From contig NC_084597.1 in the NCBI RefSeq assembly GCF_033807715.1, positions 9,238,843 to 9,302,842 on the forward strand: a stretch of DNA of 64,000 bases. The letters run 5' to 3'. The stretch's first letter is position 1. Every line of letters begins with the position of its first letter. Positions 1 through 12,045 of the stretch are shown piece after piece. The position numbers and the translations under genes are program-made. Below the pieces are notes generated by a model. It was given only the letters and a program-made list of their open reading frames with translations, was not told the origin of the DNA and did not search any database. The stretch is from Cololabis saira (taxonomy: Eukaryota > Chordata > Actinopteri > Beloniformes > Belonidae).

Positions 1-475
1 AATTTCTTTTTCTATCTGATGTCTTCTCTTTTCTTTGATAAGTTCATCTTTCTCGAGGTCCAATCTTGTCCTCTGCTCAATCAAAGCAGTTCTCTCCTTC
101 TCATTCTCCCATTTACTTTCTTCCATATCTCTTTCTGATGTTTCTTTTATGTTATTTTTTTTCGTCCTCTAACATTAAGATCTGCTGCAGAAGCTTTTCC
201 TTCTCTGTCTGTAGTTCTTGGAGACCTTTATACTTTTTAATCTTCGTCTCATTGATTTCTCCTTTGCTCTTCCAGTTGTTTCCTGTCATTCTCCATTTTT
301 TTTACCTGTTTCTGCAGACTCTTGTTTTCTACTTGTAGTTCCTTATTAATTTTCCCTTCTTTGTCTTTGGATTGCTGCATTAGTTTTCTCTATTTCAGTG
401 GTATATATTCACCTCTTCAAATTGTTTCTTTTCCCCCTGTAGTTCTTCAAAGTCTTCCAGCCCCATTTCAATTAT
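1..475 (-). pseudogene. Degenerate coiled-coil protein exon (partial)
   Basis: Read on the minus strand, this stretch encodes Lys/Glu/Gln-rich helical sequence typical of a long coiled coil (for example ELQTEKEKLLQQ and ERTALIEQRTRLDLEKDEL). The coding signal jumps between frames at least three times and stops interrupt each frame, so it is probably a pseudogene, or less likely an exon with assembly errors. A possible splice acceptor (cctgcaaag) lies just upstream at 476-477. The gene runs off the left end of the window. I cannot name the protein: coiled coils of this composition occur in many fish proteins. Confidence 0.45.
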
Positions 476-600
476 CTTTGCAGGATCTCTCAAAAGGAAA
501 AACATGAAAACATTTTGAAACATTACAAAAATGATGAAACTGATGAGTAAATCACTTTTTACCTGATTGAAAGCATGAATATAAAAGCGTTGTTTAAGAC
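476..600 (-). repeat. Duplicated exon/intron boundary segment, copy 1
   Basis: About 110 bp here recur at roughly 1556-1712: both hold the motif ggatctctcaaaa, then aaacatgaaaacattttgaa, then gagtaaatcactttttacct. The shared block corresponds to the end of one coiled-coil gene exon, its short intron and the start of the next exon. Copy 2 carries an extra insertion of about 58 bp near 1612-1668. A Helitron-like repeat fills the space between the copies. Confidence 0.6.
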
Positions 601-639
601 TATTTGATCAGGGGTCATATTCACCAGCGCTTTGCAGCT

Positions 640-1545
640 TCTTTCAGCAGGATATAACAGCACTATGTCACTGTTCTCAGCTGCAATTTGTGCACGTTCA
701 GGCTTTAGTGGATGACACCACCCACAACTCTATGTAAAAACCATTCAAATGTTATGGCAGAAAGTAGGAACTATCAGATATCGACCAATCAGATGAAGGA
801 GCGGGGCTAATTCATGCCAATGAAGGTCAAGTACCCAAAACCGAGTCAGATGACACCAACCACCACTCTCTATATCAAACCATTCAAAAGTTATGGCAGA
901 AAATAGGATCTATCAAATATTGACCAATAAGAAGAAGAGGCGGGGCTAATTTTCACCAATTATGTTCAAGGACTCAAAACCGAGTCTGATGACACCACCC
1001 ACGACTCTTTATGTCAAACCATTCAAAAGTTATGGCAGAAAATAGGAACTATTACATATCGACCAATCAGAAGAAGGGGCGGGGATAATTTTCACCAATT
1101 AAGGTGAAAGACTCAAAACCGAGTCCGTTGACGGCCCGAACCGTAACGTGCACCCAGGTGTGTTATACATCAAAATGTGCGTCTCGATCCTGCAACGATA
1201 CGCATTACTTTTCTCAGTCAAAAGCGTTACCGTGGCGACAATAGACGCCAAAAAGCGCGCACCCCCTTCATCTGATTGGTCCATATTTGATAGTTCCTAC
1301 TTTCTGCAATAACCTTTGAATGGTTTGACATAAAGAGTCGTGGGTGGTGTCATCGGACATGGTTTTGAGTCCTTGAACATTATTGGTGCAAATTAGCCCC
1401 GCCGCTTCATCTGATTGGTCGATATCTGATAGTTCCTACTTTCTACCATAACTTTTGAATGGTTTGATATAGAGAGTTGTGGGTGGTGTCATCCGCTAAA
1501 TGTCGAGGGCCCGTTCATCGCTGCTTGCAGCTTTAATTTCAATTT
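640..1545. mobile_element. Helitron-like repetitive element, copy A (rearranged)
   Basis: The left half contains three direct copies of a ~138-bp unit starting at 711, 849 and 988 (gatgacaccacccac ... cattcaaaagttatggcag ... ccaatcagaagaaggggcgg). The right half (about 1260-1500) carries two units in the opposite orientation and ends with the reverse complement of the element terminus (cgttcatcgctgcttgcagc at 1513-1532). The whole copy is therefore a large imperfect inverted structure around a core at about 1130-1260. The same family occurs at 30345-31412, 54777-55808 and 57584-57832. Assignment to Helitrons rests on the 3' ends of the other copies. Confidence 0.5.
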
Positions 1546-1707
1546 AATTTCCTATTTCAATTATCTCTGCAGGATCTCTCAAAAAGAAAAACATGAAAAC
1601 ATTTTGAAACGTGAATTCGTATGAATCTATGTACCGTATGTACATCATAGACTACTTGTGTAGAACATTACAAACATGATCAAACTGATGAGTAAATCAC
1701 TTTTTAC

Positions 1708-1790
1708 CTGATTGAGACACTCGGCAGCATCATTACCACTGGAAACAGGTGAGGTGGTTGAGAGGAAATCATCGCTTATACCCCATGATC
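1708..1790 (-). pseudogene. Probable exon of the coiled-coil gene
   Basis: On the minus strand a possible acceptor (gatcag) precedes an open stretch reading SDDFLSTTSPVSSGNDAAEC and ending LNQ at a donor gtaaaaag. The frame is open for the whole 83 bp if entered in phase 2. It directly precedes the duplicated intron/exon segment, so it is likely the exon before the coiled-coil exon at 1-475. Identity is unknown, and without the downstream frame intact I treat it as part of a broken gene. Confidence 0.3.
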
Positions 1791-2283
1791 CTGATCAACA
1801 TTTGGGACTTTAGTTGACAGTCATGTATCAACTGCATAAACTTCTGAGAAAAGTCAGAGTAAGTTAAAAGTGCAAAACTAAAAAAGTATGAAAAAAAAAC
1901 AATCGAATCATCTCTGGAAGCTAATCGACATTTCATGCCACAAAAGCCTCCCAGAAACAGTTGGGACAGTTGAGCTTTTTCTGCTTTGTAATGTTGCTTT
2001 GTCTCATCCAATAGATGACACATCCAGTTGTGTTATGTTCTTTATTTTTCCTGCAATTTTTTATCGGAGCTGTAAAGTAGCAGCTCCAGCTGGCATCTAT
2101 TTTCCTGTGGATACCTGCGTGCTGCTCTGATCATCACATGTTATTTTCACAGTAAATCTGTCAACAGGATGAGGGAGAACTTGTAGTCCTTCACCATATC
2201 TGTGTTTTATATTCTCTCCTCTGAATTTTTGTGTCAGCTTAAAACCAATTTGATGATAAGAAGTTAATGTCCCATTACTGATT
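1791..2283. other. No recognised feature
   Basis: About 490 bp of AT-rich sequence with short open frames only. I see no domain, terminal repeat or convincing splice pair. Confidence 0.5.
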
Positions 2284-2522
2284 ATAATATGCAGAGGTGT
2301 CAAAAGTATTCACATTCATTACTCAGGTAGATTATAGATACTAGAGTTTAAAAATACTCCTGTAGAAGTTGAAGTATCAACTCAAGTTTTTTACTCAAGT
2401 AAAAGTATAAAAGTACTGGTTTCAAAACTACTTAAAGTATAAAAGTAAAAGTAATGTAAGGGGGAAAAAAGCCATTAAGGACAAAAGCCATTGAAAATGA
2501 ATGTATCTTAGTATAATGTAAA

Positions 2523-2568
<46 letters not shown>

Positions 2569-2716
2569 CCTTGTCTGCACACATATTATTGATTGATACC
2601 ATGACGGTAGAAACCAAAAGTGTATATATGTGCATTATTACTATATGTAATATATACATATATATATACGCACACATATGCGTACACATACATAAATATA
2701 CACATACAAACCCAGT

Positions 2717-2754
<38 letters not shown>

Positions 2755-3048
2755 GGGGGGGTGGGGGGGGGGGGTGACGACATCCACTGCCAATCCAGGA
2801 AGCAGGAACACACGGAGACACACGTCAAGCACTGCAAATCTGCAACAAAAAAACCACAAACAAAGCACGAAACCGGCACGGAGCCATCCAAAACACGAAC
2901 AGCAATCGACCTAAATCTTGAGATCTGATCGCAGTCTGAGCTAAGCTATCGCTACCGCTACCTAAACCCAAAAACTAGAGAGCCAGCATGCAGGTGAACA
3001 AGCCAGTGTGTATGTCTATGTGTGTGTGTGTGTATGTATATGATCATG

Positions 3049-3227
<179 letters not shown>

Positions 3228-3863
3228 AACCAAACAAAGCTCCACCTGAAGTGTATCTATAGTGGGGGAGGGGGGGGAGCAACCCCGCCACCCGCGAGAC
3301 CAGAGGCCGACAAGGAAGAGCCCGGAACCCAGGCCACCGGCAACCCCACAGAGGGGAGAAGTAGGAGGGAGGCAACCCACCGCCTGCGAGGCCCCCCCCC
3401 CACCCGGCGGCGGCCGAGGGGGCCCGCGGGCGGGGCCCCCACGGCGCGGAAAGAAGCAGCCAGGGATCCCGCGGCGGCGGACCGCGACCCAGGCAATCCC
3501 CGGCCACCCGGTCCGGGCCGGACACGCGGCCAGGAGGCCCTCACCCTTCAGGCCAACGACCCCCACCCGGCAGGGGGCCAGCCTGCCCGGAGAGACAGAG
3601 CCGCCCCGGCCGCCGACGCGGGCAGGCGCACCCGTCCCCCACGAAAGTGGCCCTCCAAGACCAGAGGGGCGCCCCGCCGTAGAGGCAGCGGGGGGGACCG
3701 GAGACGGGCCCGGAGAGAGGGAACCCCCCAACAAGGCGACACCCGCGCAGGCCCGACAACGGAGGGCCCCAGACCCAGGCATCCCATTCATTCATCCATT
3801 CACCTATTCGATACCTATACTAATAATAATATAATATACTATACATAATAATAATAATAATAC

Positions 3864-3896
<33 letters not shown>

Positions 3897-5160
3897 CCAT
3901 CTTTGTATAAAATAATATTGATAAATTATTAAGTTTTTGATGTCCTGCCAATGGAGGCTCAAATCCTCCATGGCAGGACCCTTCCATACCGCATTCCCAC
4001 CGACACAGACATACAATCACGCACCGTTTCCCCCTCCCCGGGGGGATCCAGCACCGCCAGAAGGCACCCCAGGCTGCACGGCGGGCCCCGCCAGGCCCGG
4101 GTAACCCGACCCACCCGTCCCAGGCCCAGGCCGGTGAGGGAACGCGGGTGATGTGGGACCCCCTCCCGCCCCTTGTGTTGAGTGCATGTGATTAATGCCA
4201 TAAAAACAGGGAGGAGGGAGGGCCAAGTATCGATTGACACAGACCCCCCCCCCTCCCGAACTACGTGTCCTTGTCAAATGTATTTATTAAGTGTTGAATG
4301 TGCAGTGTCTATTTTGCTGTTAAAACCGTGAGGCGGGGAGTGCCAGGCCCCGCGGGACAGTGCCCCCCACGACCCGGACCCCCCGCCTTTCGCCTATGTG
4401 TGTATGAATCGTGTAGGGGGGGCAAGAGGGGGAGCGGAGGCCGAAGCCAGGAAGCAGGACCAGCAAAGCCGGCCCTGATAAGACACCCGCGTCCCCCCAC
4501 CGGCCGTCCAGTAGACGGGGGCCGGCCCCCCGAGCCAGGCAAGGGCCCCACCGTACCTCCAAGGGCGCCCCCGGCGCCGCCGGAGCCCCCAGACGGAGGG
4601 GGAAACGGTCCAACATCCTCCCATTCATACTGACAACATAAGACATAGATACCTGGGAATGGTGCCACCCCGCCGTCGCGCCCGCCCGTGCACCCCCCGG
4701 TCAGGGGAGGCCCGCTCCCCGGACCCGGCCCCACCCCCCCCCGAGGCCACCCCGGCGGACACCCCAAGGGTCCCGGAGTCCCCACATCCGCAGGGGCACT
4801 TGGCCCCCGCCCAGCGACGGAGGACCAAGGCAGCAATGCCCCCCCAGCGCAGACAGCCACCCCCCACCCAGGCAGGGCCGGGCCCTCCGGGTGGGACCCC
4901 CACGCCCACGGCCCCGCCCCCCCCGGGAGGCCCGGAGACGCCCCAGCCACAGCCCCCCGCCCGAGCCCTCCCCAGCCACCCCCCCCCCCCACCGCCATGA
5001 GGTAACCCCCCCCACAGGCCCCCAAGGCCCCCACCGGCCAGGGACAGGGCCCCGCGGCCCCCCCCACCGCCCCCCAGGGGCCACCCGAGGCCCGCGCCCC
5101 AGACCCCCCAAGCCGACCCCCAACCCCAAGGGCTACGAGATCACCACCCCCCCGCCCCCA

Positions 5161-5511
5161 CTAGGTAACGAAGCCAATAAACGGGGACCACAGAGAGTGC
5201 AATTCAGCCGAATGTTGTTCAGTGGAGGCAGACATTATCTCACTACTAATATGATCTGATAAAAGATTCCTAAAATGGTTGATACATAAACTGGATTTTT
5301 GTTTCCAATTTACTAGAATGGTTTTCTTTGCGATACATAAGGCAGTGAGAACCCGGTGTGTCCAATTAGGATCTATTTGAGTGTCTCCCAGGTGACCTAA
5401 TATACATACCGTGGGGCACACTGGGATTCTGTGGTTGATCCATGTGGATAAATCCTCACAAATCTCCTTCCAGAACCTCTGTACCGGTGTACAGAACCAT
5501 AAAGCATGCAT
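5161..5511 (-). pseudogene. L1 ORF2 C-terminal fragment
   Basis: An open frame of 116 residues starting MHALWFCTPVQRFWKEI and ending at TGA/TAG-type stop near GFVT. The arrangement of a His, an aromatic W-x-C and P-x-x-x-x-F-W matches the zinc-knuckle-like C-terminal end of L1/Tx1 ORF2 proteins (C-x-x-C...H-x-x-W-x-C). The upstream endonuclease and reverse transcriptase domains are missing through 5' truncation, so it cannot support retrotransposition. It differs from the copy at 60028-60376 at only a few residues. Confidence 0.7.
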
Positions 5512-5972
5512 ATAATCATAATGTAAATATATTAAAGAAGCATATATGTGTACTATTGAGCATTAACATGTGTTTCAGAGAGCAGGAGATATGATGACTA
5601 GTTGTCTATAAGTATTGTAATGGTGCAAAAAGTCAAACTTCAGAGGCATGTTATCATTTATCCTAACCTTTATTGGAATGTACATCCAAGTTTAGTTGCA
5701 GGAATCTGAGGGAACGGATGTAAGAACAAAACTGGACAAGAACATCTGAAACAACCACAACCAAATTCACTCTATCCGGATGGAGCAATTTAACTGGATA
5801 GTTTTTTTTTAAGGCCGAATGAAATAGAGTAATGAGGCTGTTTTTAAAATGTAAGGAGTAAAAAGTACAGATAATTGCGTGAAAATGTAAGGAGTAAAAG
5901 TAAAAAGTCGTCTGAAAAATAATTACTCCAGTGAAGTATAGATAACCAAAATTTCTACTTAAGTAAGGTAAC

Positions 5973-6981
5973 GAAACGATGACCTTCTGTCTTTCGATCT
6001 CTCTCCAGTTATTAAAGTTAGGGCTGTCTTGGAAGATGAACTGGATCTAAATTTGGAGGATGACTGGTGGGACGCTGCTCTTAAAAAAATTTACACAAGT
6101 TCATCCTGTGCTCGTCTTACACTTATACAGTTTAAAGTACTGTTTAGAGTCCACTTTTCTAAAGCTCGACTCTCACAGATCTATCCCAGTGTCACTGACG
6201 AATGCGACAAATGTCATGCCTCGTCCTGCAATTTAACCCATATGTTTTACTCTTGCCCACTACTTTCTCACTTTTGGTGGAATTATTTTGACACCATGTC
6301 AAAAATACTCTCGGTGAATATAAAAGTCTCCCCCATGTTGCCATATTCGGGCTCCCAGAGGACCATGGCCGGTTTACTTCAAATCAAATAGACATTTTGG
6401 CTTTTACTTCCTTACTGGCAAGACGCCACCTTCTTCTCCACTGGAAGTCGACTAAGGCTCCTTCTAGTACCCAGTGGCTCAACGACACCATGTTTTTTCT
6501 GAAGCTGGAAAAGATTAAATATTCACTGAAGGGTAGTTGCAACAAATTTTATAATAAGTGGCTTCCCTTTCTTACATTCTTCCACTCTCTCCAGTCCCTG
6601 CCTCCTGATTGACGGATCCCCCCCTCCCCCTCTTCTCTCATTCCTCTCTTTCTTCCTCCTTTTTATTTATATTTTTATTTACTTTTCTTTTGTTTTTGGG
6701 TTTTTTTTTTTTTTTTTTGCTTTGGGTTTTTTGTTTTCTTTTTTTTTCTCCCCCTTTTTATCATCTATTTTTTTTAATTCATAATGTTTAGCTTAAATAC
6801 TTAAATATTACTTATATATAAGAATACAATAATTTTCGTGTATTTGTCATTGTTTTGTGTGGATTTTTTGTTCTGTTCTTAATCCAAAAAAAAAAAAAAA
6901 GGAGGTAGACTGTATATCTTTTTTTGTTTATTCCTGTTCAACTGTGCCTTACCCCCTAATAAAAATATCAAAACAAAAAAA
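5973..6981 (+). mobile_element. Second 5'-truncated L1-clade insertion
   Basis: Bounded by a 12-bp target duplication with one mismatch (aagtaaggtaac at 5961-5972, aagtaaggttac at 6982-6993), directly after a short poly-A run. It encodes at 6029-6612 an L1-type ORF2 C terminus: LFRVHFSKARLSQIYPS, then C-x-x-C (ECDKCH) and H-x-x-x-x-C-P (THMFYSCP) with LLSHFWW. The frame is shifted near 6391 and the protein ends around 6612. A T-rich 3' UTR follows. The family differs from the insertion at 2528-5517. Confidence 0.75.
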
Positions 6982-7020
6982 AAGTAAGGTTACTTGTTAC
7001 TTGACACCTCTGATAATATG

Positions 7021-8336
7021 TGGTAATACTACAAAGATGACGACATAAGCTCTTCACTGATCATTTCCGTCACGTGATAGCGCCAGCCAGCACGCAGGTT
7101 TTTTTGCAGCAGAACATTGCATCGTAACAAGTTGAAGAGTGTTTGCTTACATGCTGGACTGGTCGATACGCCAATGTGAAAAGCACGCTGCTCTCCTACA
7201 GTTGTTGCTGCATCGTGTTTTTCATGAAAACAAAGCTGAGATCACCTTGTTTTTCTTGAGCTCCCAAGATTTTATCTAAAAAGTCTCTTCTTCCAAACAA
7301 AGACAGAGAGGTATGTATAAGTTATGAGTATGAAACAAAGGCCAGCAGAAAGAGCTGAAACAACAATGATTATGAGTTGAAAAAAAAAAGTTCCACCAAC
7401 ATTAAACCTCCAGCAATGCCAAAATCTCATTTTTACCTTAGAAGGGCCAAAAAAGCTCAGTTAATCCCAGAAAATACTTTATATACTTTTTATGGTAAGA
7501 GATGGCAGACCAGAGTAAGATTGCAGGGGAAATTGGAACATACAATTATGTATAGTCTTATTGCAGTTGGAAGAGATGTATAAAAACAAAACAAACCTCA
7601 AAGGAAACTGGACTTCCCGTTCTTGGTTCTTCAGGAATTAGCTTGACCTGGATGACTGATGGTTTTATTTATTAATTTTTTTTTGCATTTTATGTGTCTT
7701 ATAATGATGACCCTGACATCTAGAGATACAAAAAAAAACAAAAAAAAAACAGTGATTAAATTGAGTATGCAAAACTTTGTAACAGTTCAATTTGTTGATG
7801 TCCTCGCCGTGAGATGCATTAACGTGAGCATCAGTCTTTGGTTTTTTGAGACAGCACTTTAAACTTGTTTTTTTTTTATTTATATTTTTAAATAATACTT
7901 TATACTTGTTTATTTATTTTTTTAAATAACACTTAATACAAACTCACATACTACTGTATGTTCATATGTGATACATATGACACATTTAAAGTTAATCTGA
8001 AAAAATGGTTACTACACAGACAAACTTGTGACCATGTTTGACGTAACCGCTGTTGTCATGTAGTACTGTCTTACTGTTATTACTACTACCTCTCCTTTAG
8101 TTAATGCATTGTATTGTTTTTTTTTCTCCCCATTCCCACAGTACAATGACTAAATACTAAAATCAATTCTTCTACACCACATCTAAAACAATAGCATGAC
8201 CCGGTTTTGCATTGCTGCAACCCCATTCCACCTACAATACCCCTTGTTGTTGTTTTATTATTATTTTTTTTATTTCATTTTATTTATTTATTATTTTTTG
8301 TTTTGTTTTGTTTATTTTTCTTTTTTTTCTCTCTTT
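7021..8336. other. No recognised feature (AT-rich spacer)
   Basis: Contains homopolymer-rich short frames and T-rich runs (about 8240-8335). I see no coding domain or terminal repeats. Any 3' end of the left-hand gene or regulatory sequence here would need comparative data. Confidence 0.4.
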
Positions 8337-9618
8337 CTTAAAGCAGCACAACGTAACTTTCAGCTTTTCTGAGTTTGGCGGCATCTTTTGGACAAAAGCG
8401 GTAGTGTTTTACCAGAAAGAACACTACGTTTCCCATGAGCACCAGCGCGTACTGCCGGAAAACTCCTGTCCCCTCGCTGCATTTGTTTTGATGAGAGGTT
8501 TCTATAATACATCCATGGAGGAGACTGGATGCTTTTCTGTTTCACCAAGTGAACAGACGGAACGCAAAAAAAAGATGTTAAACTGCTGGAAAGGAACTGG
8601 AATTTACCGGGATACCTTAAACAAGGAAGCCAGGGAGCGGTATGTGGAGAAAATAATGATTATTAACGCTCTGGATCCATATGAAATCTCTACTGAAGAG
8701 CCATATGTTTCAATACATTTGTATAATACAACATACAGTACATGTTTTGTATCCCTCTTACCTCTCTTTTTCTTTTTTGACCGCTGTATTATGCTGAAGA
8801 GGCTCCTCGTGAGATTATTTTTTTCCTCTGCAGCTACAAATAAGAGTTAATATTTTTTCCTCAACAAACTAGTTTTATCTGAAGATTGGGGTTAATTGCA
8901 CCGCAGAGAGCTGGCCAGCAACTGCGTTTAGCTGGAGAAGTGGGGAATAAAACCCGTGTTTTGATCCGACGCCCGTCTGTGTGAGTGTTTGTGGTTTAAG
9001 GCTGTTTATGGTTCTGCGTTAAATCGACGCAGAGCCTACGGCGTAGGGTACGCGGCGACACGCACCGTACGTTGCACGTCGCCACGTACCCTACGCCGTA
9101 GGTGTGCGTCGATTTAACGCAGAACCATAATTCAGGCTTTACTGTGTGTTTGGTCGTTACAGCCGCGATCCAAAGCGAGCCGACGACTTTTTCACTCTTT
9201 TACTCCGTTATATCAGATACTTGGCCTGCGTGGTTCTGCCTCCGAGCAGGAAACCGTTGAAAAGTTAAACCATTAGGATCTTTTCCCTGGTCTGTTATAT
9301 GTGGAGCTGCTGCTGGTTACCAGCTTCTGCGGAGCTCTGCGCTCCAAGCCCCGCCCATTTTCGTCTCGACTGCGAATCGGGAAGGAGGGGGAAGTGACGT
9401 ATGTGCCGTAAAGCAGTCAAAGCCGTAAAATTTGTAGTTTTTTAGTGTGGCAGGGTTCCTACCATGCTCCTCAAAGTTACATAGTGCCAGTGAAGGCGAT
9501 ACAGACTCCCTCAGATCATGAAAGAGGTGTCATTAAACCTGTTGGAAGTTGATGTACCATCACAATGACTCTGGAAATATGATATTAAGGTGGAAAAGTT
9601 ACGTAGTGTCGCTTTAAG
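8337..9618 (+). mobile_element. ISL2EU/IS4EU-like DNA transposon relic
   Basis: Ends form an inverted repeat, CTTAAAGCAGCACAACGTAA on the left and TTACGTAGTGTCGCTTTAAG on the right. The left part is open on the plus strand (about 8347-8710) and contains KMLNCWKGTGIYRDTL followed by ARERYVEKI and LDPYEIS. This resembles the N-terminal segment of the YqaJ-type protein encoded by fish ISL2EU elements (family match from memory, moderate certainty). The rest of the coding capacity is lost, and a palindromic MITE sits inside at 9006-9130. Confidence 0.5.
9006..9130. repeat. Palindromic MITE, near-perfect hairpin
   Basis: The left arm begins ttatggttctgcgttaaatc and the right arm ends gatttaacgcagaaccataa, with ~55-bp complementary arms meeting at cgtacgttgcacgtcg. 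It is nested in the ISL2EU-like element. Relatives occur at 22821-22920, 20003-20042 (half), 48399-48440 (half) and 55340-55392 (end only), making it one of the most widespread modules in the window. Confidence 0.85.
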
Positions 9619-9639
9619 TCCATAACCCCATGCACCACG

Positions 9640-10005
9640 TACTTTATACTTCTACTCTGCACTTTATAGCTGTGACACTTTACATAGACACTTGCACTTT
9701 ACTTTAGCCTGCTGCTATAACTTATAACAGTAACTTATAAACTATAAATGTAAAAATACTATGAAATGTGTTATGTGGTTGGTTGTATCATCGTGATATT
9801 GGTTATATTATTGTACTATTGTATTTTTTTTTTTTTAACTGAACATTGTATTGCTCTTAAACTTGCTTGTTTTTATATTCTAGCCGGGGGGACTGCCAAT
9901 GGGAATTAGCCAATAGGCTACATTTGGGTGCATCTGCTTTTATTTTGTAAAATGCATAATGATGTGCACTGTCCCTCCTTACCAAATAAAATTGAATTGA
10001 ATTGT
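9640..10005 (+). mobile_element. Probable LINE 3' end with (AATTG)n tail
   Basis: The sequence ends taccaaataaaattgaattgaattg, a short tandem 3' tail typical of fish L2/Rex-type LINEs and their SINEs. No coding sequence is visible, so family assignment is not possible here. Confidence 0.35.
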
Positions 10006-11200
10006 AAAGCCAAACATAATTTTTGTTTTCAAAGCTAAATGCTCACACTGCTTTCTCGCTGTCTGTTAAAATGTCAATATCATGACTTCAAACCATTTCT
10101 GTTGTTTGGAAATCAGAATAGACCAAACTCAGAATCAATGCTCTGTTTATGCTGTTCACTGCTGTTGGAAGATCTCCCTCTGGTGGAGAAACAGCTCAAA
10201 ACACCGTTGATATGCTGATAACACACAGCACACACGCCAGTCACCTGGCATTTAATACATCGTCATACACACTACATGTGCAAGGTATGTATGATTACAT
10301 TTCCATATTAAAGGAAAAAGATGGATTGATATAGAAAATACAATAAAAATATTATTTACCTTGACTTTAATTGTGGACGGTATGAACCCAAGACATTTAA
10401 TCTTTTGTCAACTTCACAAACACAACAAGGAATCTGGAGGAATTCCAGTATGTTAAGGGGTAGTGTGCAAACTTTAGACCTGAAGCGATTCTTCAGACAG
10501 CCCTGTGACATGAACCATCATTCAAAAATAGCTGTTACGACCACAAGGGATTGCTGTGGGAAACCGCAGTCAAGCCCTGCAATAAAGAGCTACATTCATA
10601 AAACAGCACTTGAAGTTTCACTGTGAATATAAAAAAAAAAGAAGAAGAAGAAGAAGAAAAAAAACCCGGACCAGATGGACCGTTGCAATGGAAACATGAA
10701 CTGAAAACATATCTTTGGGAAGTAATGGACACTGAAGACAGAAAGGACCACCACTAAAATATAAACAAATAAAATATGAAATCCAATTAATGGATAGAAA
10801 AAAAATACACAAACTATTCTGATAATATACATTTGAATACAAAAAAAGGACGCAAATAAAACATATCAGATCATAAAACCGATGAGCAACAGTATTTATT
10901 TCACTAACAGTGCAGTAGTCTATCGATAATGAAGTAGCCTACTAGCAGCAGGAAATAATGAATATGTTTAAGGAAATAAAATGTTACCAATAATATGACC
11001 CAATGTTACCGATAATATGACCCAATGCAGTTCCTTTTGTGGACCCCCCAGACTCCTTGAGTCTTTCTTAAGTATTATGGACTGTAGAGATGAAAAGACC
11101 TAAGCACTTTTACATTTTGCATTTTTGTTTTTAACTTTAAAAATGTTCTGACTGAGTTTGGCACAAAGTTGTGAGATGAGATATATCCTTGCTTTAAAGG
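10006..11200. other. No recognised gene; short tandem duplication at 10981-11026
   Basis: Mostly unique-looking AT-rich sequence. At about 10981-11026 a 22-23-bp unit (atgttacc[a/g]ataatatgaccca) occurs twice. No domain is visible in the short frames. Confidence 0.4.
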
Positions 11201-11211
11201 TTCTGCTTTAA

Positions 11212-11301
11212 AGAAAATTCTTTTGCCGGTACATTAATCACATTTTCAGACCTGGCGCAGTCACCTTTCTATTGATTAATGTACCAGCAAAATTATTTTC
11301 T
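11212..11301. repeat. Small inverted repeat (stem about 28 bp)
   Basis: agaaaattcttttgccggta at 11212 pairs with the stretch ending agcaaaattattttct at 11301 across a 33-bp loop. It is consistent with a tiny MITE remnant and lies downstream of the ccbe1 stop, perhaps in 3' UTR or flank. Confidence 0.5.
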
Positions 11302-11439
11302 AGATTAGATTAGGTTACTACTACCTTCCTAAATCTGCTTTTTCCAAACATTTTAAGGGTTTTACTGGCGTTTAATTTAACATTTGTTTAAAAACTTGAT
11401 TTACTTTTGCCCATTAAATAAAGAACTGAAACAATAACA

Positions 11440-12045
11440 CACTGTAAGAAAAAAAACGTTTTTACAGAAAAAAACTGGCAGCTGTGGTTGCCAGAATAAT
11501 ACTGTAAAAGATGTGAATTTTACAATTTTAAACTGTAATCCTTTACAAAATAACATTATACAATTTACGTACAAAACTGGTAAATTCAACATCCATTTTC
11601 AGCCAAATTAGCATGACTATGCCTTCATGAAAGCTATTTTCTCCTGTACAATTTATGTGCAGCCATTGCTTATTTTACACCTAATCCCATTAAATTTCAC
11701 TGGAAAACATCAAAATAGAGGCATTATTAATCGGTAAAAGCCTCATTATAAGTAATTAAGTAAGTCTTAAGTATAAAACAGTAATTTGACTGAATTTTTC
11801 CACTTATTTTATTAAAAGATTGTGTGTTGTGTAACATATTTTGTAGTATTAATAGCGGTGTTTTGTTGTGAAATAAATATCTACATACTATCATTGAATT
11901 CTTTGAGTAATGTCTTCATTAAATGAGTTATTACACGTTAGACAGACAAAATCTGACACAAAGATTTTCATCTGTAACATTTAACGTCCTTCACCGTTGC
12001 TATTTCAGTTTTTTACAGTAATTTCTACGGGCTTTTCTTACAGTG
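11440..12045. mobile_element. Non-autonomous DNA transposon, CACTGTAAGAAAA ends
   Basis: Begins cactgtaagaaaa and ends ttttcttacagtg, a perfect 13-bp inverted repeat. I see no clear target duplication. The interior is AT-rich and non-coding. It lies 330-930 bp downstream of the ccbe1 stop codon, so part of it may be transcribed in the 3' UTR: a ttttatt (AATAAAA on the minus strand) near 11806 is the first reasonable polyadenylation signal I see. Confidence 0.6.
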
